Part shown: positions 1 to 9,083 of the stretch, piece after piece
Layout: every line of letters begins with the position of its first letter
How positions within the stretch are numbered: the stretch's first letter is position 1
NCBI GenBank assembly: GCA_020850415.1
Contig: JADZER010000037.1
Location: 124,001 to 188,000, forward strand
Reading direction: 5' to 3'
DNA length: 64,000 nucleotides
DNA from: Phycisphaerales bacterium
GTDB taxonomy: Bacteria > Planctomycetota > Phycisphaerae > Phycisphaerales > UBA1924
Made by a program: the position numbers and the translations under genes
Notes under the pieces: model-generated
What the model was told of the DNA's origin: nothing
The model's database searches: none
What the model saw: the letters and a program-made list of their open reading frames with translations, nothing else

Positions 1-2
1 TC

Positions 3-2720
3 CGGCGGGCGGCCGAGCCGGTGCGGGGGGAGGCGGGGTTGTTCGAGGGGCTGGTGCGTGCGGCGGTGGAGGGGGATGCCGGGGCCGCGGGTGCTGGGAG
101 GGAGTTGGCGGAGGCGTGGAACGGGTGGGCCGGGGCTTGGGGGAAGGTGCGTGAGGTGTTGGTGGTGGATGGGGAGGGGGCTTGGGGGTGTGGGGAGGGA
201 GGAGGCTCGGTAGAGGAAGAGAGGGCCCGGAGTGAAGTGGGTTGGCTCGGTCGTGCGCGGGCGGGGCTGGAGCGGTGGTTGGGGGGGTTGCACGCGCTGA
301 ACGACTGGTGCGCGTGGCGTCGGGAGCGGGGGGTCGCGGTGGGGCGAGGGCTGGGTGCGTTGGTGGGGGCGTACGAGCGCGGCGAGGTTGGTCGGGGCGA
401 GCTGGCGGCGGTGTTCGAGCGGTCGTTCGGGGAGCGGTGGCTGGTGGCGAGCGCGGACGCGAGCGGGGCGATCCGGTCGTTCAACGCGCGGGCGCACGAG
501 GGGGTGATGGAGCGGTTCGGCCAGCTGGACAAGGACCTGATCACGCTCACGCGGCTGGCCGTGGCGTCGCGCCTGGCCGAGCGGCTGCCGGGGCCGGGGG
601 CGGCGGTGGCGGCGAGCTCGGAGGTGGGGATCCTGCGCCGGGAGCTGGAGAAGCGCAGCCGCCACCTGCCGACGCGGAAGCTGATCGAGGCGCTGCCGAA
701 CCTGCTGCCGCGGCTCAAGCCGTGCTTCCTGATGAGCCCGCTGAGCGTGGCGCAGTACCTGGACCCGGGTCTGCCGCCGTTTGACCTGGTGGTGTTCGAC
801 GAGGCGAGCCAGATCCCGGTGTGGGACGCGATCGGGTCGGTGGCGCGCGGGGCGGATGTGATCGTGGTGGGCGACTCCAAGCAGATGCCGCCGACGAATT
901 TCTTCACGACGGTGGAGGGCGGCGAGGACGACTCGGTGTCGGCGCCGGCTGGCGAGGACGAGCTGGAGAGCATCCTGCAGGAGTGCAACGCGTCGGGGGT
1001 GCCGTCGCTGCGTCTGAAGTGGCACTACCGCTCGCGCCATGAGAGCCTGATCGCGTTCTCGAACCACCACTACTACGGGGACGACCTGCACACCTTCCCG
1101 TCGCCGGTGCAGCAGTCGCCGGAGCTGGGGGTGAGTTTCCAGCTCGTCGAGGGGGCCGAGTACGACCGCGGCGGGACGCGGACCAACCGTGTGGAGGCCG
1201 GGGCGGTGGTGGCGGAGGTGTTGCGCCGGCTGGAGGAGCCCGGGGCGACGGGGAGCATCGGCATCGTGACCTTCAACAGCCAGCAGCAGGGGCTGATCGA
1301 GGACCTGTTGGACGAGGCGCGGCGGACGCGCCCGGAGATCGAGCGGTTCTTCACCGGGGCCGAGGAGCCGGTGTTCGTCAAGAACCTGGAGAATGTGCAG
1401 GGCGACGAGCGGGACACGATCATCTTCAGCGTGGGGTTCGGGCGCGACGCGGCGGGGCGGGTGAGCATGAACTTCGGGCCTCTGAACGCCGAGGGGGGCG
1501 AGCGGCGGCTGAATGTGGCGATCACGCGTGCGCGGGACCGGCTGCTGGTGTTCAGCTCGATGGAGCCGGACGCGATCGATCTGTCGCGGACGCGGGCGCT
1601 GGGCGTGCGTCACTTCCGGCAGTTCCTGGAGTTTGCGCGGCGGGGGATCGGGGCGATGGCGGAGGCGACGGCGGCGCATGCGGGGGCGGCGAGGCCCAGC
1701 GGGTTCGAGGAGGCGGTGCGGGCGGCGCTGGTGGGGCGCGGGTGTGAGGTGGACTCGCGGGTGGGGTGCGCGGGGTACCGGGTGGACCTGGCGGTGCGCG
1801 ACCCGGGCGAGCCGGGGCGGTACCTGCTGGGGATCGAGTGCGACGGGCCGATGTACGCGCGGGCGAGCACGGCGCGGGACCGGGATCGGACCAGGCGCGC
1901 GGTGCTGCGCGGGCTGGGGTGGGAGCTGGTGCGCGTGTGGTCGCCGGCGTGGAGGGTTGATCGGGAGGGGTGTCTGGCGCGGATCGAGGAGGCCGTGGAG
2001 CGCGCGAGGCTTGGGAGGGGTGGAGGGGGCCCGGATTGCCCCGCCCCGGAGGGGGGAAGAGAAGGCAAGGCAGGAGAAGAAGGCAACGCGGCGCCCTCCC
2101 TCGCCGGGGATGGGAACGGGGGGGAGACCGAAGCGCCCCGGACGCTGACCGACGCGAACGGTGCGCAGGTCTATGCGCCCGCCAGGCGGCCGGCGGGCGT
2201 GACGGCGCGGTCGGACATCTTTGAAGAGCGGACGACGGAGCGCGCGGTGGGGGCGATTGTCGCGGTGGTGGAACAGGAGGGGCCGGTGGTGCCGGAGGTG
2301 GTGCTGCGCCGGCTGGCGGCGTGGTTCGGCGTGCCGCGGGTTACGGACCGGTACCGCGAGCGGTTCGGCGAGCTGCTCGGGCTCGCGGCGGCGGGGGGCG
2401 CGGTGGTGCGGGTGGGGGATGCGCTGTGGGGCGCCGGCGCGGACGCGCCGGGGTATGACGCGTATCGGGCGGCGGGGGAGGAGGAGGACTCGCAGCGGGA
2501 CATCGAGTGGGTGCCGCTGGTGGAGCGGGCGGCGGCGGTGCGGGCGGCGCTGCGGGCGCAGATCGCCCTGCCGCGGGAGGACTTGGAGAGAGAGGCGGCG
2601 CGGCTGCTGGGTGTGGCGCGGGCGACGGCGAAGACGCGGGAGGCGATGGGGGAGGCGGTGGACGCGGTGGTCGGGTCGGGGTGGGCGGCGGAAGTGGAGG
2701 GGCGGGTGGCGGTGGTGTGA
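3..2720 (+). CDS. SF1 helicase with Vsr-like nuclease and DUF3320 domains (5' end outside window)
   Basis: The reading frame is open to the first base of the window, so the gene is cut at its 5' end; the first in-frame start candidate is a GTG at 21, and no Walker A motif lies in the visible part, which confirms that the N-terminal ATPase half is missing. Numbered from that GTG, the protein shows helicase motif II as DEAS (260-263), motif III as GDSKQMPPT, a WHYRSRHESL block, the VQGDERD block (about 460) and the motif VI LNVAITRARDRLL (about 497). Residues about 560-660 form a Vsr/DUF559-like PD-(D/E)XK nuclease with E606-C-D608 in an IECDG strand. Residues about 735-815 resemble DUF3320. 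This build is that of DUF4011-helicase-Vsr proteins, some of which act in phage defence. Its substrate is inferred to be nucleic acid. No partner gene is visible downstream. Confidence 0.85.
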   Translation, partial: RRAAEPVRGEAGLFEGLVRAAVEGDAGAAGAGRELAEAWNGWAGAWGKVREVLVVDGEGAWGCGEGGGSVEEERARSEVGWLGRARAGLERWLGGLHALNDWCAWRRERGVAVGRGLGALVGAYERGEVGRGELAAVFERSFGERWLVASADASGAIRSFNARAHEGVMERFGQLDKDLITLTRLAVASRLAERLPGPGAAVAASSEVGILRRELEKRSRHLPTRKLIEALPNLLPRLKPCFLMSPLSVAQYLDPGLPPFDLVVFDEASQIPVWDAIGSVARGADVIVVGDSKQMPPTNFFTTVEGGEDDSVSAPAGEDELESILQECNASGVPSLRLKWHYRSRHESLIAFSNHHYYGDDLHTFPSPVQQSPELGVSFQLVEGAEYDRGGTRTNRVEAGAVVAEVLRRLEEPGATGSIGIVTFNSQQQGLIEDLLDEARRTRPEIERFFTGAEEPVFVKNLENVQGDERDTIIFSVGFGRDAAGRVSMNFGPLNAEGGERRLNVAITRARDRLLVFSSMEPDAIDLSRTRALGVRHFRQFLEFARRGIGAMAEATAAHAGAARPSGFEEAVRAALVGRGCEVDSRVGCAGYRVDLAVRDPGEPGRYLLGIECDGPMYARASTARDRDRTRRAVLRGLGWELVRVWSPAWRVDREGCLARIEEAVERARLGRGGGGPDCPAPEGGREGKAGEEGNAAPSLAGDGNGGETEAPRTLTDANGAQVYAPARRPAGVTARSDIFEERTTERAVGAIVAVVEQEGPVVPEVVLRRLAAWFGVPRVTDRYRERFGELLGLAAAGGAVVRVGDALWGAGADAPGYDAYRAAGEEEDSQRDIEWVPLVERAAAVRAALRAQIALPREDLEREAARLLGVARATAKTREAMGEAVDAVVGSGWAAEVEGRVAVV

Positions 2721-2735
2721 GGGGACGGGTGGCGC

Positions 2736-2824
2736 GGTCTCAGGGAGTCTTCGAGCGAAGGCCACGCGGTTGCGCAATCGCGGGGCCTTCGCTTCACGAT
2801 GTTGCGCTCAGACCCCGGCACCCG
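2736..2824 (-). repeat. approx. 90-nt hairpin repeat, family A copy 1
   Basis: Intergenic inverted-repeat element. The core is a stem of GCGAAGGCC (2755-2763) and GGCCTTCGC (2784-2792) around an inner near-palindrome centred on TTGCGCAA. The right end, CTCAGACCCCGGCACCCG at 2807-2824, read on the minus strand matches the left end of the copy at 53318-53407, so the two copies lie in opposite orientations. Core bases differ between the copies but the pairing is kept. Confidence 0.75.
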
Positions 2825-2905
2825 GGTGGGACTCTGGGCGCGGCGTGAGGTGGCGGCACTGGTCAGCTGCGCAGAGCCTCCGCTGACCAGTGGCACCTGC
2901 GGTTG

Positions 2906-3892
2906 TTACGCGGGTTTGCGGGCGGTGATCTCGAGGCTGGTGATGAAGTCGGCGGTGGTTGTCCCCTCGGGGAGTTGGCCGAGCATGCGCTGGTAGAGCG
3001 GGTCCTGCCAGTCGCTCATGGCCTTGATGTAGTCGGGCTTGCGCGTGAGCACGAGGTCGGTGAGGCCGGCTGCTCGGATGGAGCGTTCGGTGTTCTCGAT
3101 GAGTTCGGCGCCGGCGATGCAGCCGACGAGGGCCTCGAGGTCGGCGCGGACGGCGTCGGGGAGCGGGCGCAGCAGCGCGAGGTCGGAGACGGCGACGCGC
3201 CCGCCGGGCTTGAGGACGCGGGCGATCTCCTTCCAGACGCGGGGCTTGTCGGGGGAGAGGTTGAGGACGCAGTTGGAGATGACGACATCGACCGAGCTGT
3301 CGGCGACGGGGATGTTCTCGATCTCACCCAGGCGGAACTCGATGTTGTCGAGGCCGGAGCGTGCGCGGTAGGGGGCGAGGTTGCGCCGCGCCTTGGCGAG
3401 CATGTCGGGGGTCATATCGACGCCGATGACGCGCCCGGTGGGACCGACCTTGGGGCCGGCGATGAAGCAGTCGAAGCCGGCGCCGGAGCCGAGGTCGAGG
3501 ACGGTCTCGCCGGGGCGGAGGGAGGCGAGGGCGGTGGGGTTGCCGCAGGAGAGCCCCATGTTGGCGCCGTCGGGGAGGTGGGAGAGGTCGGAGGAGGCAT
3601 AGCCGACGGCCTGGGCGACTTGGTCGGGTGTGAGGGTCGCTGGGCCGCAGCAGCCGCCGCCACCGGTGTCGCCACCGCTGCCGCAGCAAGAGGACTTCTG
3701 CGTGCGGGCCGAGGCGGGCCGGACGCCGGACCACGCGCCGGACCTGGCGATCTCGGCGTAGCCCTCGCGGACTCTGTCGCGGATGTCGGCGGCGGCCGGC
3801 TCGGCGGCGTGCTCGGCGGCGGTTTCGGCGGAGCAGCAGTCCGGGCCGCAGCAAGACTTGGCGGGCGAGGCGTGTGGGTTGCTGGTGGTCAT
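2906..3892 (-). CDS. arsM: arsenite S-adenosylmethionine methyltransferase ArsM
   Basis: A 328-residue class I methyltransferase that would methylate As(III) in the cytoplasm with SAM as donor. The SAM-binding motif LDLGSGAGF lies at 132-140. The three cysteines expected of ArsM for As(III) binding are visible as C116 (GLSCGNPT), C208 (SNCVLNL) and C258 (GCIAGA). The N-terminus is unusually Cys-rich, with CCGPDCC at about 14-20 and two more CC pairs near 69-82, which may be an extra metalloid-binding segment. It is the last gene of an arsR-arsC-acr3-arsM operon, and its ATG overlaps the acr3 stop in an ATGA. Confidence 0.93.
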   Translation of the reverse strand: MTTSNPHASPAKSCCGPDCCSAETAAEHAAEPAAADIRDRVREGYAEIARSGAWSGVRPASARTQKSSCCGSGGDTGGGGCCGPATLTPDQVAQAVGYASSDLSHLPDGANMGLSCGNPTALASLRPGETVLDLGSGAGFDCFIAGPKVGPTGRVIGVDMTPDMLAKARRNLAPYRARSGLDNIEFRLGEIENIPVADSSVDVVISNCVLNLSPDKPRVWKEIARVLKPGGRVAVSDLALLRPLPDAVRADLEALVGCIAGAELIENTERSIRAAGLTDLVLTRKPDYIKAMSDWQDPLYQRMLGQLPEGTTTADFITSLEITARKPA

Positions 3893-4991
3893 GCGGGTTC
3901 TCCTGTGGGGAGGGTGGTGTTCCTGGTGACCGGGTTGGCCGGCGCGGGGTAGAGCCTCCGCCCGAGCCAGAGCGAGACGCTGACGAGGCCGATGAGGACG
4001 GGGACCTCGACGAGCGGGCCGACGACGGCGGCGAAGGCGACGCCCGAGCCGATGCCGAAGACGGCGATGGCGACGGCGATGGCCAGCTCGAAGTTATTGC
4101 CGCTGGCGGTGAAGGCGAGGGTGGCGGCGCGCTCGTAGTCGGCGCCGACCCTGCGGGCCATGAGGAAGCTGACGAAGAACATGATGACGAAGTAGATGGC
4201 GAGGGGGATCGCGATGCGGAGGATGTCCAGCGGCAGGGCGACGATGCGGTCGCCCTTGAGGCTGAACATGACGACGATGGTGAAGAGCAGGGCGACGAGG
4301 GTGACGGGGCTGATCTTGGGGAGGAAGACGCGGGTGTACCACTCGTCGCCCTTGGCGGCGCGGAGGGCCAGGCGCGTGAGCATGCCGGCGAAGAAGGGGA
4401 TGCCCAGGTAGATCAGGACGCTCTGGAAGACCTGGGCTATGGAGACATCGACGACGGCGCCCTGGAGGCCCAGGCGCGGCGGGAGGTAGGTGATGAAGAG
4501 CCAGGCGTAGGCGCCGAAGAAGAGGATCTGGAAGATGGAGTTGAAGGCGACGAGGCCGGCGCAGTAGTCGTTGCTGCCGCGGGCGAGGTCGTTCCAGACG
4601 AGGACCATGGCGATGCAGCGGGCGAGGCCCACCAGGATGAGGCCGACCATGTACTCCGGCTGGTCGCGCAGGAAGAGGACCGCGAGGGCGAACATGAGGA
4701 GGGGGCCGACGACCCAGTTCTGGAGGAGCGAGAGGGCGAGGATCTTCCAGTCGCGGAAGACCTCGGGGAGCTTCTCGTAGCGGACCTTGGCCAGCGGCGG
4801 GTACATCATGCAGATGAGGCCGATGGCGATGGGGATGTTGGTCGTGCCGACCGAGACGCGGTCGAGGGCGGCGGAGACGCCGGGGGCGAGGTAGCCGATG
4901 GCGACGCCGAGGGCCATGGCGAGGAAGATCCAGAGGGTGAGGAAGCGGTCGAGGAAGGAGAGGCGCTTGCGGTGGCAGGCGGGATGGTCGT

Positions 4992-4995
<4 letters not shown>
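3889..4995 (-). CDS. acr3: arsenite efflux permease of the ACR3 family
   Basis: A 368-residue polytopic inner-membrane protein with about ten hydrophobic segments, the usual length and topology for ACR3/ArsB arsenite exporters. The conserved ACR3 segment [13 protein letters not shown], which carries the essential cysteine, is present, as is the Asn-rich segment [14 protein letters not shown] near the C-terminus. It would extrude As(III) made by the arsenate reductase encoded just upstream. Its start overlaps the arsC stop by ATGA and its own stop overlaps the arsM start in the same way, pointing to translational coupling through the operon. Confidence 0.94.
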
Positions 4996-5433
<438 letters not shown>

Positions 5434-5447
<14 letters not shown>

Positions 5448-5850
5448 AGGCGCCCCCGTCGCTGTTGGGGTCGCAGCACTCGGCGCTGCCGCACCACACC
5501 TCGATGGCGTCGGCCAGGGCGCGGAAGCGTGCGCAGAGGTCGGGGCAGCGGGGGGCGTACCACATGGTGCGGCCTTCCTTTTCGGCGTCGAGGATGCCGG
5601 CGCGGGCGAGGAGGGCGAGGTGGCGGGCGACGACGGAGAAATCGACGCTGCAGCACTCGGCGACCTCGGTGACCGAGCAGCGCCGGCCGCACTTGATGAG
5701 GCAGGCGAGGAGCTTGAGGCGTGTGGGGTCGGCGAGGGCCTTGAAGAGGTCGGGGTCGAGGAGCTTGTCGACGGTTGCGCGGCGTCGGGCGGCGTGGCGT
5801 GGGGAGGCGGGGGGCTTGGGGCCGGCGTGCTTGGTTACTTGCGTCATCAT
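5434..5850 (-). CDS. arsR: ArsR/SmtB-family metalloid-responsive repressor
   Basis: A 138-residue winged-helix regulator, first gene of the arsenic operon. The typical ALADPTRLKLLACL segment starts the HTH domain at about residue 38, and the recognition helix lies in VARHLALLARAGIL. Cysteines occur before and within the DNA-binding region (CGRRC, ECC) and in a tail reading CGSAECC ... CGCR, so the As(III) site is probably not the classical ELCVCDL site; which thiols bind is not decidable here. Two ATG codons (5850 and 5847) are possible starts. An inverted repeat overlaps them, which suggests autorepression. Confidence 0.9.
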
Positions 5851-5857
5851 GCAAGTA
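5836..5857 (-). promoter_or_regulatory. candidate ArsR operator overlapping the arsR start
   Basis: Perfect 7-bp inverted repeat TACTTGC (5836-5842) and GCAAGTA (5851-5857) with an 8-bp spacer that contains both possible arsR ATG codons. It is AT-richer than its surroundings. Binding there would block both transcription and initiation of the operon; the role is inferred from position and symmetry. Confidence 0.5.
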
Positions 5858-5955
5858 TTGGCGCGGGGGCGGCCCCGGTCAAGCCCGGGGGCTCTTTGGC
5901 GTGGCCGGGGGCGTGAGCCACGGGGCTATGCTCTTCGCAGCGCCAGCCGGCGCGG

Positions 5956-6042
5956 GGTGTGGTGGCCGAGCGGTTGAAGGCACACGACTTGAAATCGTGC
6001 AGACCCGAGAGGGTCTCGTGGGTTCGAATCCCACCCGCACCG
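5956..6042 (+). tRNA. tRNA-Ser (anticodon TGA)
   Basis: An 87-nt class II tRNA. The acceptor stem GGTGTGG (5956-5962) pairs with CCGCACC (6035-6041) with one G-U wobble, and the discriminator base is G6042. The anticodon stem CACGA/TCGTG encloses the loop CTTGAAA with anticodon TGA at 5990-5992. A long variable arm (ACCCGAGAGGGT) and a GGTTCGAATCC T-arm are present, as expected for serine. CCA is not encoded. Confidence 0.97.
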
Positions 6043-6276
6043 TTGCCGTACGGGGCACAAAATGGACGGGCCCTCGGGCGGCGTGCGGGCCGATTCTGCT
6101 CAATTTGTCCGGAATCTAACGCGTCTGGGCCCCCGTTGTCGGGCGGGTGTCCGTACTGTGTTTCGGTGCATTCCTCGAGCCGGCCGCGCGGCCGCGGTCT
6201 CGCGGGTGTTCCCCGACCCGATCCGCCCCTGAGGATCTTGCGCGGTGGTCCCCCCAGGGTTGGAACGCGGTACGAC

Positions 6277-7269
6277 ATGACATTGATCGAAGCGGGCAGG
6301 GAAGCCGTGGGCGTGTGTTCGCGCCCGGTGGTCGTTCAGGGTGCGGAGGCGGAGGTCGGCGACCCGGCCCCGTCGGCGCCGGACGAGTTCGCCGTGTCGC
6401 AGCTGCAGCGGGTGGTGACGCTGGTCGTCATCCTCGCGCCGCTCGGCGGGCTGATCGTGGCGATGGCGCTGGCGTGGGGGTGGGGGTTCGGGTGGGTGGA
6501 GCTGGGGCTGCTGTTCGGCATGTATGTGGCGACGGGGCTCGGGATCACGGTCGGGTTCCACCGGCTGTTCACCCACCGGTCGTTCGAGACCGGGCGGGTG
6601 ATGACGGCGGTGCTCGGGATCCTGGGGTCGATGGCGCTGGAGGGGCCGGTGATCCGGTGGGTGGCGTTCCACCGGCGGCATCATCAGATGAGCGACAAGC
6701 CGGGCGACCCGCACTCGCCGCACAACCACGGCGAGGGTGTGTGGGCGACGCTCAGGGGCTTCGTCGATGCGCACATGGGGTGGATGCTGCGTTCGCCGGA
6801 CGCGGGGCTGAGCCGGTACGCGACGGACCTGCGCCAGAGCAGGCTGGTGCGTGTGATCAGCGCGCTGTTCCCGGTGTGGGTGCTGGTGAGCATGCTGTTG
6901 CCGGCGGCGATGGGCGGGCTGATCACGATGAGCTGGCGTGGGGTGCTGCTCGGCTTCCTGTGGGGCGGTCTGGTGCGGGTGCTGGTGGTGCACCATGTCA
7001 CCTGGAGCGTGAACTCGGTGTGCCACCTGTGGGGGACGCGCCCGTTCCGCAGCCACGACGAGAGCCGGAACAACCCGATCGTGGGGGTGCTGGCGTTCGG
7101 GGAGGGGTGGCACAACAACCACCACGCGTTCCCGACCAGTGCGAGGCACGGGCTGCGGTGGTGGGAGTTTGACTCGAGCTACCTTATTATCTGGGGGCTG
7201 TCGAAGGTGGGGCTGGTGTGGAATGTGCGGGTGCCGAGCGCGGAACGGATGCTGGCGAAGAGGGCGTAG
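6277..7269 (+). CDS. acyl-CoA/fatty acid delta-9-type desaturase
   Basis: A 330-residue integral membrane di-iron desaturase. The three histidine boxes are HRLFTH, HRRHH and HNNHH, in the order and spacing of the stearoyl-CoA/acyl-lipid desaturase family, with hydrophobic segments between them (for example VVTLVVILAPLGGLIVAMAL). It would introduce a cis double bond in membrane acyl chains using O2. The ATG at 6277 is chosen because the open frame upstream runs back into the tRNA gene. The 234 bp between the tRNA and this start show no further feature that can be supported. It converges on katA with a hairpin between them. Confidence 0.9.
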   Translation: MTLIEAGREAVGVCSRPVVVQGAEAEVGDPAPSAPDEFAVSQLQRVVTLVVILAPLGGLIVAMALAWGWGFGWVELGLLFGMYVATGLGITVGFHRLFTHRSFETGRVMTAVLGILGSMALEGPVIRWVAFHRRHHQMSDKPGDPHSPHNHGEGVWATLRGFVDAHMGWMLRSPDAGLSRYATDLRQSRLVRVISALFPVWVLVSMLLPAAMGGLITMSWRGVLLGFLWGGLVRVLVVHHVTWSVNSVCHLWGTRPFRSHDESRNNPIVGVLAFGEGWHNNHHAFPTSARHGLRWWEFDSSYLIIWGLSKVGLVWNVRVPSAERMLAKRA

Positions 7270-7270
7270 G

Positions 7271-7312
7271 AGGCCTGAGGCCTGAGGCGTGAGGCTTGAG
7301 GCTTGAGGCTTG
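7271..7312. repeat. heptamer tandem repeat
   Basis: Six consecutive 7-bp units of the form AGGCCTG/AGGCTTG directly after the desaturase stop codon; the units differ only at the fourth-fifth bases. It is a short simple-sequence array with no coding role. Confidence 0.85.
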
Positions 7313-7349
7313 AGGGGGGCGGGGGGGAGTTGGTGGACATTGTCGAATG

Positions 7350-7382
7350 ACAGCCGGGCGCCCGTGTTGGGCGCCCGGCTGT
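7350..7382. terminator. bidirectional terminator-like hairpin
   Basis: A perfect 14-bp stem (ACAGCCGGGCGCCC at 7350-7363, complement at 7369-7382) with a GTGTT loop lies between the convergent desaturase and catalase genes. No run of T follows on either side, so termination may be weak or may need a factor. Confidence 0.6.
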
Positions 7383-7434
7383 ACTCTTGCGGCGCGATCG
7401 GCCCGGCGCCGCCCGGGCGGTGAGGGAGCGGGGA

Positions 7435-8949
7435 TCAGGCGCCGGCGGCGGCGTGGTGCCCGGCCATGGCGGCCTCGATGTCGATGCCGAGCTTCTTGGC
7501 GATCCGCTTGCCGTAGTCCTCATCTGCGCGGAAGAAGTGGCAGAGCTGGCGCTTCTGGATCTCCTGCCGCGCGTCGCCCAGCGCCCCGGCGATCCGCGTC
7601 GTCAGGCGGTCGCGGTGGGCGTCGTCGAACATCCGGTAGAGGTTGCCGGCCTGGGTGAAGTCGTCGTGGTCCTGGGTCGAGTCGTAGCGGTCGACGACGG
7701 CCTGGCCGAGGTCCCAGGCGGGGTCGAGGAAGTTCTCGTCGGGCATGGGCGTGCCGGCCCTGGTGTTGGGCCAGTAGTTGGGGGCGCTGGCGTAGGTCTC
7801 GGCGGTCGCGCCCTCGCCGTCACGCATGTAGTGCATGACGGGGCAGCGGGGCTTGTTGACGGGGATCTGGTGGTGGTTGACGCCGACGCGGTACATGTGT
7901 GTGTCGGCGTAGCTCATGAGGCGGGCCTGGAGCATCTTGTCCGGGCTGCTCGAGATGCCCGGGACGAGGGCGCTGGGCTTGAAGGCGGCCTGCTCGACCT
8001 CGGCGAAGTAGTTCTCGGGGTTGCGGTTGAGCTCCATCCGGCCGACCTCGATGAGCGGGAAGTCGGCGTGTGGCCAGACCTTGGTGAGGTCGAAGGGGTT
8101 CCAGCCGGTGCGGAGGGACCACTCGTCGGCCTGCGCCTGGGTCATGATCTGGACCTTGAGGGTCCAGCAGGGGAACTCGCCCCGCTCGATGGCCCCGAAG
8201 AGGTCGCGCTGGTGGCTCTCGCGGTCCCGCCCGATCAGCTCGGCCGACTCCTCGCACGAGAGGTTCTTGATGCCCTGGTTGGTCTTGAAGTGGAACTTGC
8301 ACCAGAATCGCTCGCCGGCGGCGTTGATGAACGAGTAGGTGTGGCTGGAGTAGCCGTTCATGTTGCGGAGCGTGGCGGGGATGCCGCGGTCGGAGAAGAG
8401 GATGGTGACCTGGTGGAGCGATTCGGGGCACTGGCTCCAGAAGTCCCACTGCATGTCGTTGCAGCGGAGGTTGCTCGCGGGCTCGCGCTTCTGCGTGTGG
8501 ATGAAGTTGGCGAACTTGTACGGGTCGCGGACGAAGAAGACCGGCGTGTTGTTGCCGACCATGTCCCAGTTGCCCTCGTCGGTGTAGAACTTCACCGCGA
8601 AGCCCCGCACATCGCGCTCGGCGTCGGCGGCCCCTCGCTCGCCGGCGACGGTGGAGAGGCGTGCGAAGCACTCGGTCTTCTTGCCGACCTTGGAGAAGAT
8701 GGAGGCCTTGGTGAATCTGGTGATGTCGTGGGTGACGGTGAAGGTGCCGTAGGCGCCGGACCCCTTGGCGTGGACGACGCGTTCGGGGATGCGTTCGCGG
8801 TTGAAGCGCTGCATCTGCTCGAGGAGCTGTGCGTCCTGCATGAGGACCGGGCCGCGGGGGCCGGCGGTGAGGGCGTGCTGGCGTGCGATGGGTGCGCCCT
8901 CGCCGGTGGTGAGGACGGGGCACTTGCTCGCGGGGCCTTTGGTGGTCAT
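7435..8949 (-). CDS. katA: monofunctional haem catalase
   Basis: A 504-residue clade-3-length catalase that would convert H2O2 to water and O2 in the cytoplasm. The distal histidine is H60 in ERVVHAKGSGAYG, the distal asparagine lies in GNNTPVFFVRDP and the proximal haem-ligand tyrosine in RLMSYADTHMYRVG. The ATG at 8949 was preferred to upstream in-frame codons because MTTKGPASKCPVLTTG matches the usual catalase N-terminus. It is transcribed divergently from an OxyR-like regulator 132 bp away, which makes peroxide-dependent control very likely. Confidence 0.96.
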   Translation of the reverse strand: MTTKGPASKCPVLTTGEGAPIARQHALTAGPRGPVLMQDAQLLEQMQRFNRERIPERVVHAKGSGAYGTFTVTHDITRFTKASIFSKVGKKTECFARLSTVAGERGAADAERDVRGFAVKFYTDEGNWDMVGNNTPVFFVRDPYKFANFIHTQKREPASNLRCNDMQWDFWSQCPESLHQVTILFSDRGIPATLRNMNGYSSHTYSFINAAGERFWCKFHFKTNQGIKNLSCEESAELIGRDRESHQRDLFGAIERGEFPCWTLKVQIMTQAQADEWSLRTGWNPFDLTKVWPHADFPLIEVGRMELNRNPENYFAEVEQAAFKPSALVPGISSSPDKMLQARLMSYADTHMYRVGVNHHQIPVNKPRCPVMHYMRDGEGATAETYASAPNYWPNTRAGTPMPDENFLDPAWDLGQAVVDRYDSTQDHDDFTQAGNLYRMFDDAHRDRLTTRIAGALGDARQEIQKRQLCHFFRADEDYGKRIAKKLGIDIEAAMAGHHAAAGA

Positions 8950-9068
8950 GGGGGTGACTCCGGTGGGTGTGATCGGGGAGCGCCGGCCGGGGAGGCCGGC
9001 CCGCGGAATCAAAGGGCAGCGGGGTGCGGATATCGAGAGGAATCGGAGACTTTGTACCCATGCAAGGC

Positions 9069-9083
9069 ATAGGCTGTGGCTAT
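9069..9083 (+). promoter_or_regulatory. candidate OxyR binding half-site
   Basis: ATAG (9069-9072), seven bases, then CTAT (9080-9083): exactly one ATAG-N7-CTAT unit, the core of the classical OxyR recognition pattern. It overlaps the oxyR start codon and lies in the divergent katA/oxyR promoter region. A second unit with the classical phasing was not seen. Confidence 0.5.

Noticed and set aside
5959..6276. N-terminal extension of the desaturase frame
   Set aside because: It begins inside the tRNA-Ser gene and lacks desaturase similarity; the ATG at 6277 fits the family.
7271..7312. CRISPR-like array
   Set aside because: Units of 7 bp without spacers are simple-sequence repeats; no cas gene is present anywhere in the window.
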